Counted from the stretch's first letter, positions 1 through 5,952 are shown. The stretch: 9,420 bases of DNA from an uncultured Desulfobulbaceae bacterium (GCA_945787305.1 CALZIH010000088.1:1-9420); one strand, 5' to 3'. Program-made: numbers and translations. Notes: generated from the letters alone by a model not told the origin.

Positions 1-29
1 TTCTCGGCAACGTGACGATCGACAAATGA
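1..29 (+). CDS. 3' tail of an unidentified upstream gene (last eight codons)
   Basis: A reading frame entering from the left edge at base 3 ends in Leu-Gly-Asn-Val-Thr-Ile-Asp-Lys followed by TGA at 27-29. The stop overlaps the ATG at 26-28 of the next frame as ATGA, the usual arrangement of translationally coupled genes in an operon. Only eight residues are visible, so no family can be assigned. It is reported because the overlap supports the reading that the GC-rich left edge was once part of an operon containing a beta-keto acid cleavage enzyme gene. A chance open frame cannot be excluded. Confidence 0.3.
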
Positions 30-180
30 GTGCCGACTTTCGCGCGTTCGCAAACGAGTACGTCATCATCCTGTCGGCACCGAACGGCGCGCGCCGCAGC
101 CGGGCAGAACATCCCGCCCTGCCCATTACCGCGGCAGAACTGGCAGATAATGCGGTGGATGTGGGAGCGATCCAGTCAAA
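26..180 (+). pseudogene. Truncated 5' fragment of a BKACE (DUF849, beta-keto acid cleavage enzyme) gene
   Basis: The first ~48 codons match the N-terminus of the BKACE family, which cleaves beta-keto acids with acetyl-CoA (for example 3-keto-5-aminohexanoate in lysine fermentation). Visible features are a first beta strand ending in SAPNGARRSRAEHPALPIT at residues 17-35 and the following helix TAAELADNAVDVGA. Intact members continue with an Ala-Gly-Ala segment and a metal-binding His-Leu-His motif and are usually near 270-300 residues. Here similarity ends at about residue 48, and the open frame continues through unrelated AT-rich DNA into the antisense of the tRNA before stopping at 311-313. 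No active-site residue survives, so the fragment cannot encode an enzyme. It has much higher GC than its right-hand neighbour. Family assignment is from remembered consensus, not a search, and the substrate is unknown. Confidence 0.6.
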
Positions 181-271
181 TGCATTTTCTACTGCTAAAA
201 TTATCACTTTGGATTATCATATAATGAGATCCTATTTAATTAGAGTAGTCTTTATTGATTGCGAAAAGAAT
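181..271. other. AT-rich spacer between the broken BKACE gene and the tRNA 3' end
   Basis: The first 60 bases of this stretch have only 15 G or C, against 109 of 180 in the bases to the left. I see no gene in it. It includes an imperfect inverted repeat at 211-232, with outer arms GGAT/ATCC and inner arms TCAT/ATGA around a three-base loop. This could fold in a tRNA read-through transcript, but no uridine run follows closely enough to call it a terminator. The composition step at about 176-182 marks the probable recombination junction. Confidence 0.5.
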
Positions 272-347
272 TGGTGGGCCGTCAGGGATTCGAACCCCGG
301 ACCAATTGATTAAGAGTCAACTGCTCTGCCAGCTGAGCTAACGGCCC
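272..347 (-). tRNA. tRNA-Lys (anticodon CUU)
   Basis: Read on the minus strand this is a complete 76-nt tRNA with an encoded CCA. The acceptor stem pairs GGGCCGT with ACGGCCC (plus-strand 341-347 and 276-282), the discriminator base is A, the D arm begins GCTCAGCTGGCAGAGC, and the T arm carries the invariant GGTTCGAATCC. The seven-base anticodon loop reads CTCTTAA, so positions 34-36 are CUU, which decodes AAG lysine codons. The 3' end faces the left edge of the window, where a broken, compositionally different gene fragment lies within about 95 bases. Integrases commonly use tRNA 3' ends as attachment sites. No second copy of the 3' portion is present inside the window, so no att pair can be shown. 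Confidence 0.96.
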
Positions 348-375
348 CAAAGTGTGGCTAGCTAAAAACCGTCTC

Positions 376-404
376 TGTTTAGCATAGGATGATCGGGCCG
401 TCAA
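376..404 (-). promoter_or_regulatory. Candidate sigma-70 promoter for the tRNA-Lys gene
   Basis: On the minus strand a -35 hexamer TTGACG (399-404) is separated by exactly 17 bases from a -10-like hexamer TAAACA (376-381), leaving a leader of about 20 bases before the mature tRNA at 347. The -35 matches five of six consensus positions; the -10 is weaker. It lies between the stop of the upstream small gene (433) and the tRNA, so the tRNA is probably transcribed independently. Confidence 0.5.
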
Positions 405-432
405 GAAAGAAGAAGTCGGGTAGCGAGTGAAA

Positions 433-648
433 TTATAACCTCGCGATGCGTTCTCCACTCATTCGTTCAAAGTTGTTGCATTCATGCTGGTTTATAAAGG
501 GGCAAGCCTCTTTCATGAACCACTTCTGTTTTGGGCACCAGTAACGATCTTTGAATGGTTCGTTGCATCCGTGCCGGGTGAGTTGCCGCCGTTTTTTTGA
601 GCCGTGACTGACGACGTTATTTACCAGTGAAAATTGCCAGATTGCCAT
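433..648 (-). CDS. Small four-cysteine hypothetical protein, 71 aa
   Basis: I do not recognise this family. The start at 648 is chosen because a near-perfect ribosome binding site, GAGGAGGGA, sits about five bases upstream of that ATG on the minus strand. A longer frame from 693 has no such site. The predicted protein begins MAIWQFSLV, has a basic stretch SKKRR at residues 17-21, and carries four cysteines at 28, 38, 49 and 57, spaced nine, ten and seven residues apart, with two Cys-Pro pairs (38-39, 49-50) and many aromatic residues around them. No signal peptide or membrane segment is visible, so it is probably cytoplasmic. Four cysteines could bind a metal or iron-sulfur cluster, or form disulfides, but this is only inference. 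It has its own candidate promoter at 719-746 and ends 29 bases from the tRNA promoter. The start signals make a real gene more likely than not. Confidence 0.6.
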   Translation of the reverse strand: MAIWQFSLVNNVVSHGSKKRRQLTRHGCNEPFKDRYWCPKQKWFMKEACPFINQHECNNFERMSGERIARL

Positions 649-718
649 GGTTGTCCCTCCTCGTCCTTGAGTGAAACAACAAAACGGCTGCATGGTGAAA
701 GTAGGTGCTGAAGATTAT

Positions 719-746
719 ATTATCTGCAGCCGGTTCGTCCTTGTAA
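719..746 (-). promoter_or_regulatory. Candidate promoter for the small four-cysteine gene
   Basis: On the minus strand TTACAA (741-746) lies 16 bases from GATAAT (719-724). A perfect TATAAT overlaps it at 714-719 and may be the true -10, with a poorer -35. Either would start transcription near 705-712 and give a leader of roughly 60 bases before the ATG at 648. The -35 match is modest, so the -10 pair carries most of the weight. Confidence 0.4.
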
Positions 747-808
747 TCTCTTATCGGTAAGAGTATGCAAAAACTTAACCTTTATTTTTAAAAATTTATT
801 TTATGGTT

Positions 809-832
809 CGGGCAGGTTGCTGCAACTGCCTG
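809..832. other. Hairpin in the non-coding stretch downstream of accAD
   Basis: The stretch 694-1027 has no supported gene apart from the promoter above. Bases 809-832 form a stem of CGGGCA with TGCCTG and GTTG with CAAC, one bulged G and a three-base loop. Read from the minus strand, the acc transcript would reach it after about 195 bases of 3' sequence, and it is followed by an A/T-rich run (784-803) rather than a clean uridine tract. It could be a weak or bidirectional transcription end for the acc unit, but is not a textbook terminator. Confidence 0.35.
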
Positions 833-959
833 TCTGTACTGGTGTACTACGTTGTAGTCTTTCAGGTGATTGTAGGTTTCCAACCTGACATCTGCGGCCC
901 AGCGTGGCTCTACGTGCAATGCTTGTGACGAATTATTGTCCCGGTTAACAGGTGAGGGA

Positions 960-995
960 ACTCAGGGAGTGGTACTGGCGACCACCCCCTGGAGT
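960..995 (-). other. Strong hairpin in the 3' untranslated region of the acc unit
   Basis: Thirty-two bases past the accAD stop, the minus strand can form an 11-pair stem (CAGGG-G-GTGGT against ACCAC-T-CCCTG, plus-strand 963-973 and 981-991) around a seven-base loop, with three further pairs ACT/AGT beyond a single bulge. The one non-Watson-Crick position is a G-U wobble in minus-strand RNA but an A-C mismatch in plus-strand RNA, which fits a structure used in the acc transcript. No uridine tract follows, so it looks more like a 3'-end stabilising or factor-dependent termination structure than an intrinsic terminator. Confidence 0.45.
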
Positions 996-1027
996 GAGTA
1001 TGAATAAAGAAAAGAGCACGGGCAAAT

Positions 1028-3301
1028 TTAGCGATAATACAGGCTGGGACTACCCATCGTCTGCAGGGCCTTGTACAGGTTGCGACGGAAATCGCGTCGA
1101 TCCCAAACGCCCTGGATATGCCCGCGGCGCAATGCACTTCGTGACTTGTGATAGTCGGGCGGAATATCGGTTCCTGTGGTTTCTCTGATGACTCGCGGCC
1201 CGGCAAAGCCGATATTGCATGATCGGATTGCAAACTGATAGGGTGAGCATCCGAGAAAGCTCGCTACCGGACCTGCATACGAGTTATTATCATAGACAAC
1301 AATATAGAGGCCACCGGCATCAATATATTCTCGAACAGCCATGGTGCACTTTGGCATCTGGGTGACGCCCAGGGTCCCTTCCTGAATCCGGATGCCTCCT
1401 GTGGTATGGACGTAGGCCAGCAGCGGACGTTTTTTACGTTTAGCCAACTCGCAGGCTTGGACAAACTTTTCCCCTTCAGCTGAACCCACTGTACCGTTTC
1501 GAAAATCGGCAATCAGAATGCTTGCAACCAGTTGGACATCCATTACCCTGGCGTGAAAAGTCAGGTTGGCGCAGCCTAATCCCGTCTTGCTCCGCGCCAT
1601 TTGCAGGCGTGTATCAAGGCCTTCGTAGTTGAGCGGGTTCATGGAATAGAAATCTGAATTAAATGCCCGGATCGAGTCCGGATCAAAAATATTTTTCAGA
1701 TACCATTGATGCTCAAGGGGGAAATGATGGCCGCATTTTTGGCATACTCCACAGAATTCGCCATACAGGTCGGGAACCCAAAGATCTTCACAGCCGTACT
1801 TTTCCGCGTTAGGACAACTGACCGTTCGGTCTTCGTTGGCCAGGGGGCTGGTATAGGTATCGGTGAGCTCAAGCGGGTCCGGGCCAATGGTTGAGCCGTT
1901 GTTGCTTGCAGGCGTTGCAATGGCAAGCGGTTTGTCTGATTTTTTTCCATCCTTACGACGGATAACATCGTAGGCGGAGGTAAAAGGTGCGGTTAATCGT
2001 TTAACCAGAACCGAGCCTTCTCCGGAAACCTCTTTGATGACCTTTTTAACCTGCTTCTGCTGGCCCTTCAGGACGTCATAGCGAAAGGTGTAGTAGACCT
2101 TTTCTGTAGTGGTTTGCAGGCTTTTGAAAATGTTTTCAGCTGGCAGGGCCTCGCCGCCAAATCCCTGTTTGCCCATCTCCCGGTATTTCTTTGAGCGCAA
2201 AGCAAGCAGCCTCTTGGTTTCGGTAGGATTTAAGTCCCAGGGGATGTCAATCTGCGGGGCTTCTTCCGGTTTTTCTGCTTTTTTCTTTTTGACTTCATAG
2301 GCGCGGAACCCGCGAACACTTTTTGTTCGTAATACAACCTCATCCGTCGCCCGGATGACTTCCGAGCGTATCCGGGGGAAAAAGGAAAAATCATCGCTTT
2401 TCGCCCCAAGTGAAGGTTCCTGGATGATCCTGTCTATTGTCCCGAGTTTGAGATTTTCTTCAGCGGTCATGTGGAGACGGTTTGCGCAGGCTTCTATCAG
2501 GCTCCTTGGCACCTTTTCTCCCTCGCGAACCCTGCCCTCGATGGCGGCAGCGCCTTCCGGAGAAATAACCGAATAATAACCATGGGAAAACATGAAGCGG
2601 AAATCGCTGAGGCCGATGGCTTCAGCCCCTCCGGAGCCACCTTCTGATATGATCGAGATCATGGGAACGCCAAGCTTGGTCATAGCGTAGAGGTTACGGG
2701 CTATTTGCTGGGCAGCTCCAGGGTATTCTTCTACCGGGTAGGAGCCCGGAGTAAAGATGTAAAAGTGAATTGGGATGCCTTCGGTTTCTGCAACCTTCAT
2801 ATAACGCAGGGCTTTTTCATTACCCCAAGGCTTGCAGGAACCACCGTTGCGGAACTCTTCCCCGTGGCCGACCTCTTGGCCGATGACCATTACCGACGAG
2901 GTATATGGCTTCTTTTTGATGCGACGGACAATGTTTGCCTTGGCAACCACCATGGCCGGGTCAACGTTGAATTCTCCCTGACCGCCAAGTTCCGTATAGT
3001 CCTCGTAGACGTTTTCAAGAATATCCTTGAGCGAAAACCGCAAAGGGCTGCGGACAATACGTACCCGTTCCATTGCGGTAAGGCCTTCTTCGCATCGCTC
3101 TTCCAGGAAACGGATGCTGTTGTCGAGCTTTTCCAGCTGCTGTGTGAACTCCAGCTCGTCGACTTCGTAAAGCAGTTTTTTGAGGTTTTCGCAATCCTTT
3201 TTAAAAACCGAAAGGTTGCCCCAGTTCTCTGTATCTTTGATATGAATAAGACAGCCGATGCGCTGTTCAATATTCTGAAGTTTTTTCAGCAGTTCATTCA
3301 T
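1028..3301 (-). CDS. accAD: Fused acetyl-CoA carboxylase carboxyltransferase, alpha (AccA) then beta (AccD), 757 aa
   Basis: The protein transfers the carboxyl group from carboxybiotin to acetyl-CoA, giving malonyl-CoA for fatty acid synthesis in the cytoplasm. Residues 1-75 are helical and charged, as in AccA N-termini. Residues 80-325 are the alpha half, with TPGSYP (184-189), GEGG-like SEGGSGG (219-225) and YSVISPEG (243-250) supplying the oxyanion-hole glycines. Residues 330-490 form a charged and then low-complexity linker. The beta half follows: a cysteine cluster at C496, C504, C517, C520 and C523 before GHHF, TTGGIRIQEG (633-642) and GFAGPRVIRETTG (698-710). Usual AccA and AccD are separate chains near 320 and 300 residues; in single-chain PccB-type carboxyltransferases the order is the reverse. 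ATG 3301 is preceded in frame by TAA and CCA, so it is the first possible start, yet no Shine-Dalgarno sequence is visible. It lies 68 bases after accC and is presumably cotranscribed. Confidence 0.93.
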   Translation of the reverse strand: MNELLKKLQNIEQRIGCLIHIKDTENWGNLSVFKKDCENLKKLLYEVDELEFTQQLEKLDNSIRFLEERCEEGLTAMERVRIVRSPLRFSLKDILENVYEDYTELGGQGEFNVDPAMVVAKANIVRRIKKKPYTSSVMVIGQEVGHGEEFRNGGSCKPWGNEKALRYMKVAETEGIPIHFYIFTPGSYPVEEYPGAAQQIARNLYAMTKLGVPMISIISEGGSGGAEAIGLSDFRFMFSHGYYSVISPEGAAAIEGRVREGEKVPRSLIEACANRLHMTAEENLKLGTIDRIIQEPSLGAKSDDFSFFPRIRSEVIRATDEVVLRTKSVRGFRAYEVKKKKAEKPEEAPQIDIPWDLNPTETKRLLALRSKKYREMGKQGFGGEALPAENIFKSLQTTTEKVYYTFRYDVLKGQQKQVKKVIKEVSGEGSVLVKRLTAPFTSAYDVIRRKDGKKSDKPLAIATPASNNGSTIGPDPLELTDTYTSPLANEDRTVSCPNAEKYGCEDLWVPDLYGEFCGVCQKCGHHFPLEHQWYLKNIFDPDSIRAFNSDFYSMNPLNYEGLDTRLQMARSKTGLGCANLTFHARVMDVQLVASILIADFRNGTVGSAEGEKFVQACELAKRKKRPLLAYVHTTGGIRIQEGTLGVTQMPKCTMAVREYIDAGGLYIVVYDNNSYAGPVASFLGCSPYQFAIRSCNIGFAGPRVIRETTGTDIPPDYHKSRSALRRGHIQGVWDRRDFRRNLYKALQTMGSPSLYYR

Positions 3302-3369
3302 TGGTTATTATATATAAAGCCTGTTCTACCTGAGGCTGTTGCAGGGTAATTTCCTAAGTGAAGGCATGA

Positions 3370-4770
3370 TTAAAAAGTGAGTAATCGATCAAGATTATTC
3401 CGCAGGTATTCCAGGTTTGTGAGAATACCAGCTCCAGAACTGTTTTCCCCTTCAATGACGGTATGGTCAAGAAATTCACTGGCCCGTTTTTTTGCCTGAT
3501 CCATGGACTCTCCCCAAACCAATGCCAGGGCAAGGTTTGGGTCATACTCGCTCGGGATCGGGTAGGGGCGATCAGCAGGGACATGGCTGTATACCACAGC
3601 CCATTCATACTGAGGCAGGTCAAACTTGGTAATGGTTCCGATCCAGGGCGAGAAATCACGGGCAGGATTTTCTGCCACAATCCGCAGTTCAATGCTGGCT
3701 CCGTGAAAGGTGATATCCTCCTGGCTGTACCCCATGGGTTCTCCCAGTGCCAGGCGGATCTGTTCACGAATAAGATTCGGGTGGCTGTCGTTTAAATAAC
3801 TGATTCGGGCGGAGACGTCATTTTCCACCTGAATGCGCGTGTTGACTTCCAGCAAGTAAGGCTTACCACTGCGGCTGACAATCCATTCCCAGGTGCCGAC
3901 ATTGTCGTATTTAACGTAATCCGCTAATTTTAATGAGTACTCGACAATCTTGTCTAGAACCTCTCCGGCGTTGAAGTCATAGAGGTAGCAGGAATCATCA
4001 AAGCCTGGAGCCGCTTCGATGCGTTTTTGCCGTCCCGTGGATTGAATGGTGCAGTTCCGGGAACTAAAATGAACCCGTTCGTCGTGACGTGAACAGACAA
4101 GCTGGACCTCAAGATGGTTGAAATCGGTGAGGCGCTGTTCGATCAGAACGCCGCCGTCTCCGAATTGACGTTTGGCGTAATTCTGCACCCGGCGATAGAC
4201 CTGGCGGAATTGTTCAATCTGGGTAACCTCTTCGATGCCCATTCCGCCACCACCTGCAGCTGCCTTGACCAGGACGGCGGGCTGAATTTCTTCCTCCTCC
4301 TGCATGTCAAAGAGATGCTGGGCGATTTCTTCCGCTTCCATTTCATTATAGATCGGAGTGTCGGTTCCAGGGATGGTCGGGATCCCCAACCTGTTGGCCA
4401 CATGCTTGGTGTTGATTTTGTCACCCAGGTTTTTAATGACCTCCCAGTTGGGGCCGATAAAGATAAGAGGCCGATCCCGAATGGTCACCCTGCGGGCAAA
4501 TCGGAAATCTTCTGAAAAGAAGCCGTATCCTGGATGAATAGCAGTACACAGTGTATGATCGGCAATGGCCAAAATATCGTTGGCATCAGTGTATTGCGTC
4601 ACCCGCCAGGCATTTTGTCTCGGCCCGTCGACCTGGTTACGGCAAACGTGCTCCGAGTCCCGGTCGGCATCGGTGTAGATGACAACATATTCGAGGCCCA
4701 GGTCTTGACAGGCCTCCATGATGCGAATGGCTATTTCTCCGCGATTGGCTATAAGTACTTTGCCCTGCAC
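3370..4770 (-). CDS. accC: Biotin carboxylase subunit of acetyl-CoA carboxylase, divergent, 466 aa
   Basis: This ATP-grasp enzyme carboxylates biotin on a carrier protein, using ATP and bicarbonate, as the first step of malonyl-CoA formation. The biotin carboxylase N-domain is at 3-115 (KVLIANRGEIAIRI, AIHPGYGFFSE). The ATP-grasp region has K118, K169, the glycine loop at 171-178, H219, E221 and Q223. Catalytic E295, E308, N310, R312, Q314 and E316 and the C-domain R363 are all kept. Differences from Escherichia coli AccC stand out: the His of its HQK segment is Arg here (RQK, 247-249) with one extra residue nearby, the usual VEH is VEN (315-317), and the C-terminal DSMIGKL segment is DPNLALAL (410-417). 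The start is GTG at 4770, with TAAAGAGG placed five bases upstream. It is the first gene of the accC-accAD unit, and no biotin carrier gene is in the window. Acetyl-CoA specificity is inferred from the partner. Confidence 0.92.
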   Translation of the reverse strand: MQGKVLIANRGEIAIRIMEACQDLGLEYVVIYTDADRDSEHVCRNQVDGPRQNAWRVTQYTDANDILAIADHTLCTAIHPGYGFFSEDFRFARRVTIRDRPLIFIGPNWEVIKNLGDKINTKHVANRLGIPTIPGTDTPIYNEMEAEEIAQHLFDMQEEEEIQPAVLVKAAAGGGGMGIEEVTQIEQFRQVYRRVQNYAKRQFGDGGVLIEQRLTDFNHLEVQLVCSRHDERVHFSSRNCTIQSTGRQKRIEAAPGFDDSCYLYDFNAGEVLDKIVEYSLKLADYVKYDNVGTWEWIVSRSGKPYLLEVNTRIQVENDVSARISYLNDSHPNLIREQIRLALGEPMGYSQEDITFHGASIELRIVAENPARDFSPWIGTITKFDLPQYEWAVVYSHVPADRPYPIPSEYDPNLALALVWGESMDQAKKRASEFLDHTVIEGENSSGAGILTNLEYLRNNLDRLLTF

Positions 4771-4795
4771 GCGAACCTCTTTATTCTGAAAGTAC

Positions 4796-4815
4796 CCGAT
4801 TCACAGTGGAATCGG
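4796..4815 (-). promoter_or_regulatory. Leader hairpin just upstream of the accC ribosome binding site
   Basis: CCGATTC (4796-4802) and GAATCGG (4809-4815) form a perfect 7-bp stem with a six-base loop. On the accC transcript it ends 12 bases before the TAAAGAGG ribosome binding site at 4776-4783. It could influence translation start or message stability. It has no uridine tract, so it is not an attenuator of the standard intrinsic type. It resembles no riboswitch I can name. Confidence 0.45.
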
Positions 4816-4823
4816 TGGGATAA

Positions 4824-4844
4824 GTGAAATTATTTCACCTTATA
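4824..4844 (-). promoter_or_regulatory. Operator-like palindrome beside a possible accC -10 element
   Basis: GTGAAA and TTTCAC form perfect 6-bp arms around a three-base centre at 4824-4838. Directly next to it, on the minus strand, TATAAG at 4839-4844 could be a -10 element; transcription would then begin inside the palindrome, where a bound dimeric repressor would block it. The matching -35 position (4862-4867, TGTTCG) is poor, so the promoter itself is uncertain. The TGAA-N5-TTCA core agrees with the pattern described for MetR, but several other regulators bind similar AT-rich dyads, so I assign none. Confidence 0.35.
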
Positions 4845-4966
4845 TGGGTAGACAGACTGATCGAACACTCTACTCTACCTGTACTTACTTGCAAAGCCGG
4901 AAAATAAATAAAACGATATATTTTCTCTTAATTGTTGAAATTATAAACTTTTCCATTTGCTTTCTC

Positions 4967-4995
4967 TTGTCTTTTTCAGGGTGCCTACTTATTTT
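4967..4995 (+). promoter_or_regulatory. Candidate promoter for corC-lnt
   Basis: TTGTCT (4967-4972) is separated by 17 bases from TATTTT (4990-4995), each matching four of six consensus positions, and would give a leader of about 75 bases before the corC ATG at 5077. A second possibility nearby, TTGAAT followed 15 bases later by TATTTT (around 5050), has poorer spacing. The rest of the 306-base divergent region between accC and corC holds the acc leader elements and otherwise only AT-rich sequence, with no gene. Confidence 0.35.
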
Positions 4996-5076
4996 AAATG
5001 GTGATTGTCTGTAGATCTAGGCTATGCTTGAATCCAGGTAGATACTGATATTTTGTTGCCACAGGGAAAATGTTGA

Positions 5077-5952
5077 ATGGGAGAAATGGAGAAATCACAA
5101 GATGAAGAACCGGTAGAAAGTCATGCCGGAAAAAGTGTATGGAGTCGTATAAAAGTTCTTTTTGGAGGGCGCGGAGTACCTGACACAACAGAAGAGCTTG
5201 AAAGTGAAATTCAAGAGCTTTTGGAGGAAGGAGAGGAACAGGGGTTGATCAGCAGCCACGAAGAGCAGATGATCAGTTCGATATTCGATTTTCGGGAAAC
5301 CCTTGCTTCGGAAATCATGACCCCCTCTGCAGAAATGGTGAGAGCCGATTGTTCCAGCTCCATTCCTGATCTGATTCGTTTGGTAACAGAAGAAGGGTAC
5401 ACCCGTATACCGTTATATGACGGAAGTCCGGATACGATTGTCGGTATTCTACATGCAAAAGACCTGCTGCGATTCTGTGCTGGTACAGAAGAGCCGACTC
5501 CGGATTTACGGGATCGGCTTTTTCCTCCGGTGTTTATCCGTGAGTACACGCCGATTACAAAACTGCTCCGCGATTTTCAGGAGAAGAAACATCATATGGC
5601 AATCGTCACCGATGAGTTCGGCGGTGTTCGCGGCTTGATAACCCTGGAAGATGTGATCGAAGAAATCGTTGGAGAGATCGATGATGAGCATGATCAGGAA
5701 GAAAGTGAGCTGCATGTGATAGGGGAAAATATCGTACTGGTCGATGCCAAGATCGATGTGGAAGAGGTGGAGCAATTCTTTAACCTTCAGTTGCCGAAAG
5801 GGCCTTATGAGTCGGTAGGTGGATTTATTTTACATCAGCTTGGCCGGGTACCCGACCGGGGTACGGTCGTTAAAACAGGAGGTCTTCGGTTTACCGTACT
5901 GGCTGCGGATAAGCGCAGGGTGAAAATGGTCCGGGTTGGATTGCAGGAATGA
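5077..5952 (+). CDS. corC: CorC/HlyC-type protein with paired CBS domains, 291 aa
   Basis: This matches the short CorC class in length and order (the E. coli protein is about 290 residues), without the N-terminal DUF21 membrane domain of longer relatives. Residues 1-75 are charged and helical. CBS domain 1 spans about 78-135, starting EIMTPSAEMV and ending GILHAKDLL. CBS domain 2 spans about 145-205, with HHMAIVTDEFGGVRGLITLEDVIEEIVGEIDDE. The CorC_HlyC transporter-associated domain is at about 210-289. The tandem CBS pair probably binds an adenine nucleotide. Family members have been linked to magnesium and cobalt handling, but the molecular role here is inferred. ATG 5077 is chosen with AGGG ten bases upstream at 5063-5066; a second Met at 5086 has its GGAG too close. 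The stop overlaps the lnt start by four bases, the pairing seen in many Proteobacteria. 'Hemolysin' annotations of this family are historical. Confidence 0.93.
   Translation: MGEMEKSQDEEPVESHAGKSVWSRIKVLFGGRGVPDTTEELESEIQELLEEGEEQGLISSHEEQMISSIFDFRETLASEIMTPSAEMVRADCSSSIPDLIRLVTEEGYTRIPLYDGSPDTIVGILHAKDLLRFCAGTEEPTPDLRDRLFPPVFIREYTPITKLLRDFQEKKHHMAIVTDEFGGVRGLITLEDVIEEIVGEIDDEHDQEESELHVIGENIVLVDAKIDVEEVEQFFNLQLPKGPYESVGGFILHQLGRVPDRGTVVKTGGLRFTVLAADKRRVKMVRVGLQE

Noticed and set aside
26..313. Full 95-codon frame from the BKACE start through the tRNA
   Set aside because: Only the first ~48 codons resemble a protein family. The tail is AT-rich spacer and antisense tRNA, so the frame is a fortuitous extension of a broken gene.
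276..403. Nine-base direct repeat GGGCCGTCA at 276-284 and 395-403, flanking the tRNA, as possible attachment sites
   Set aside because: It is short, one copy is the tRNA acceptor stem, and the other coincides with the putative -35 element. Real attachment repeats for tRNA islands normally cover more of the tRNA 3' half.
803..928. 41-codon hydrophobic, cysteine-rich frame on the plus strand in the non-coding stretch after accAD
   Set aside because: There is no ribosome binding site ahead of its ATG and no promoter, and the sequence doubles as a hairpin region antisense to the acc 3' end. Chance is the simpler explanation.
2705..3349. 214-codon open frame on the plus strand opposite accAD
   Set aside because: It lies wholly antisense to a protein with clear family motifs. 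Its composition is what the complementary strand of that gene would give, and there is no start signal.
4114..4515. 133-codon open frame on the plus strand opposite accC
   Set aside because: It is antisense to conserved ATP-grasp motifs of accC and has no recognisable protein features.
4824..4838. Palindrome upstream of accC as a biotin repressor (BirA) operator
   Set aside because: The arms and the three-base centre do not fit the long-spaced BirA operator pattern.
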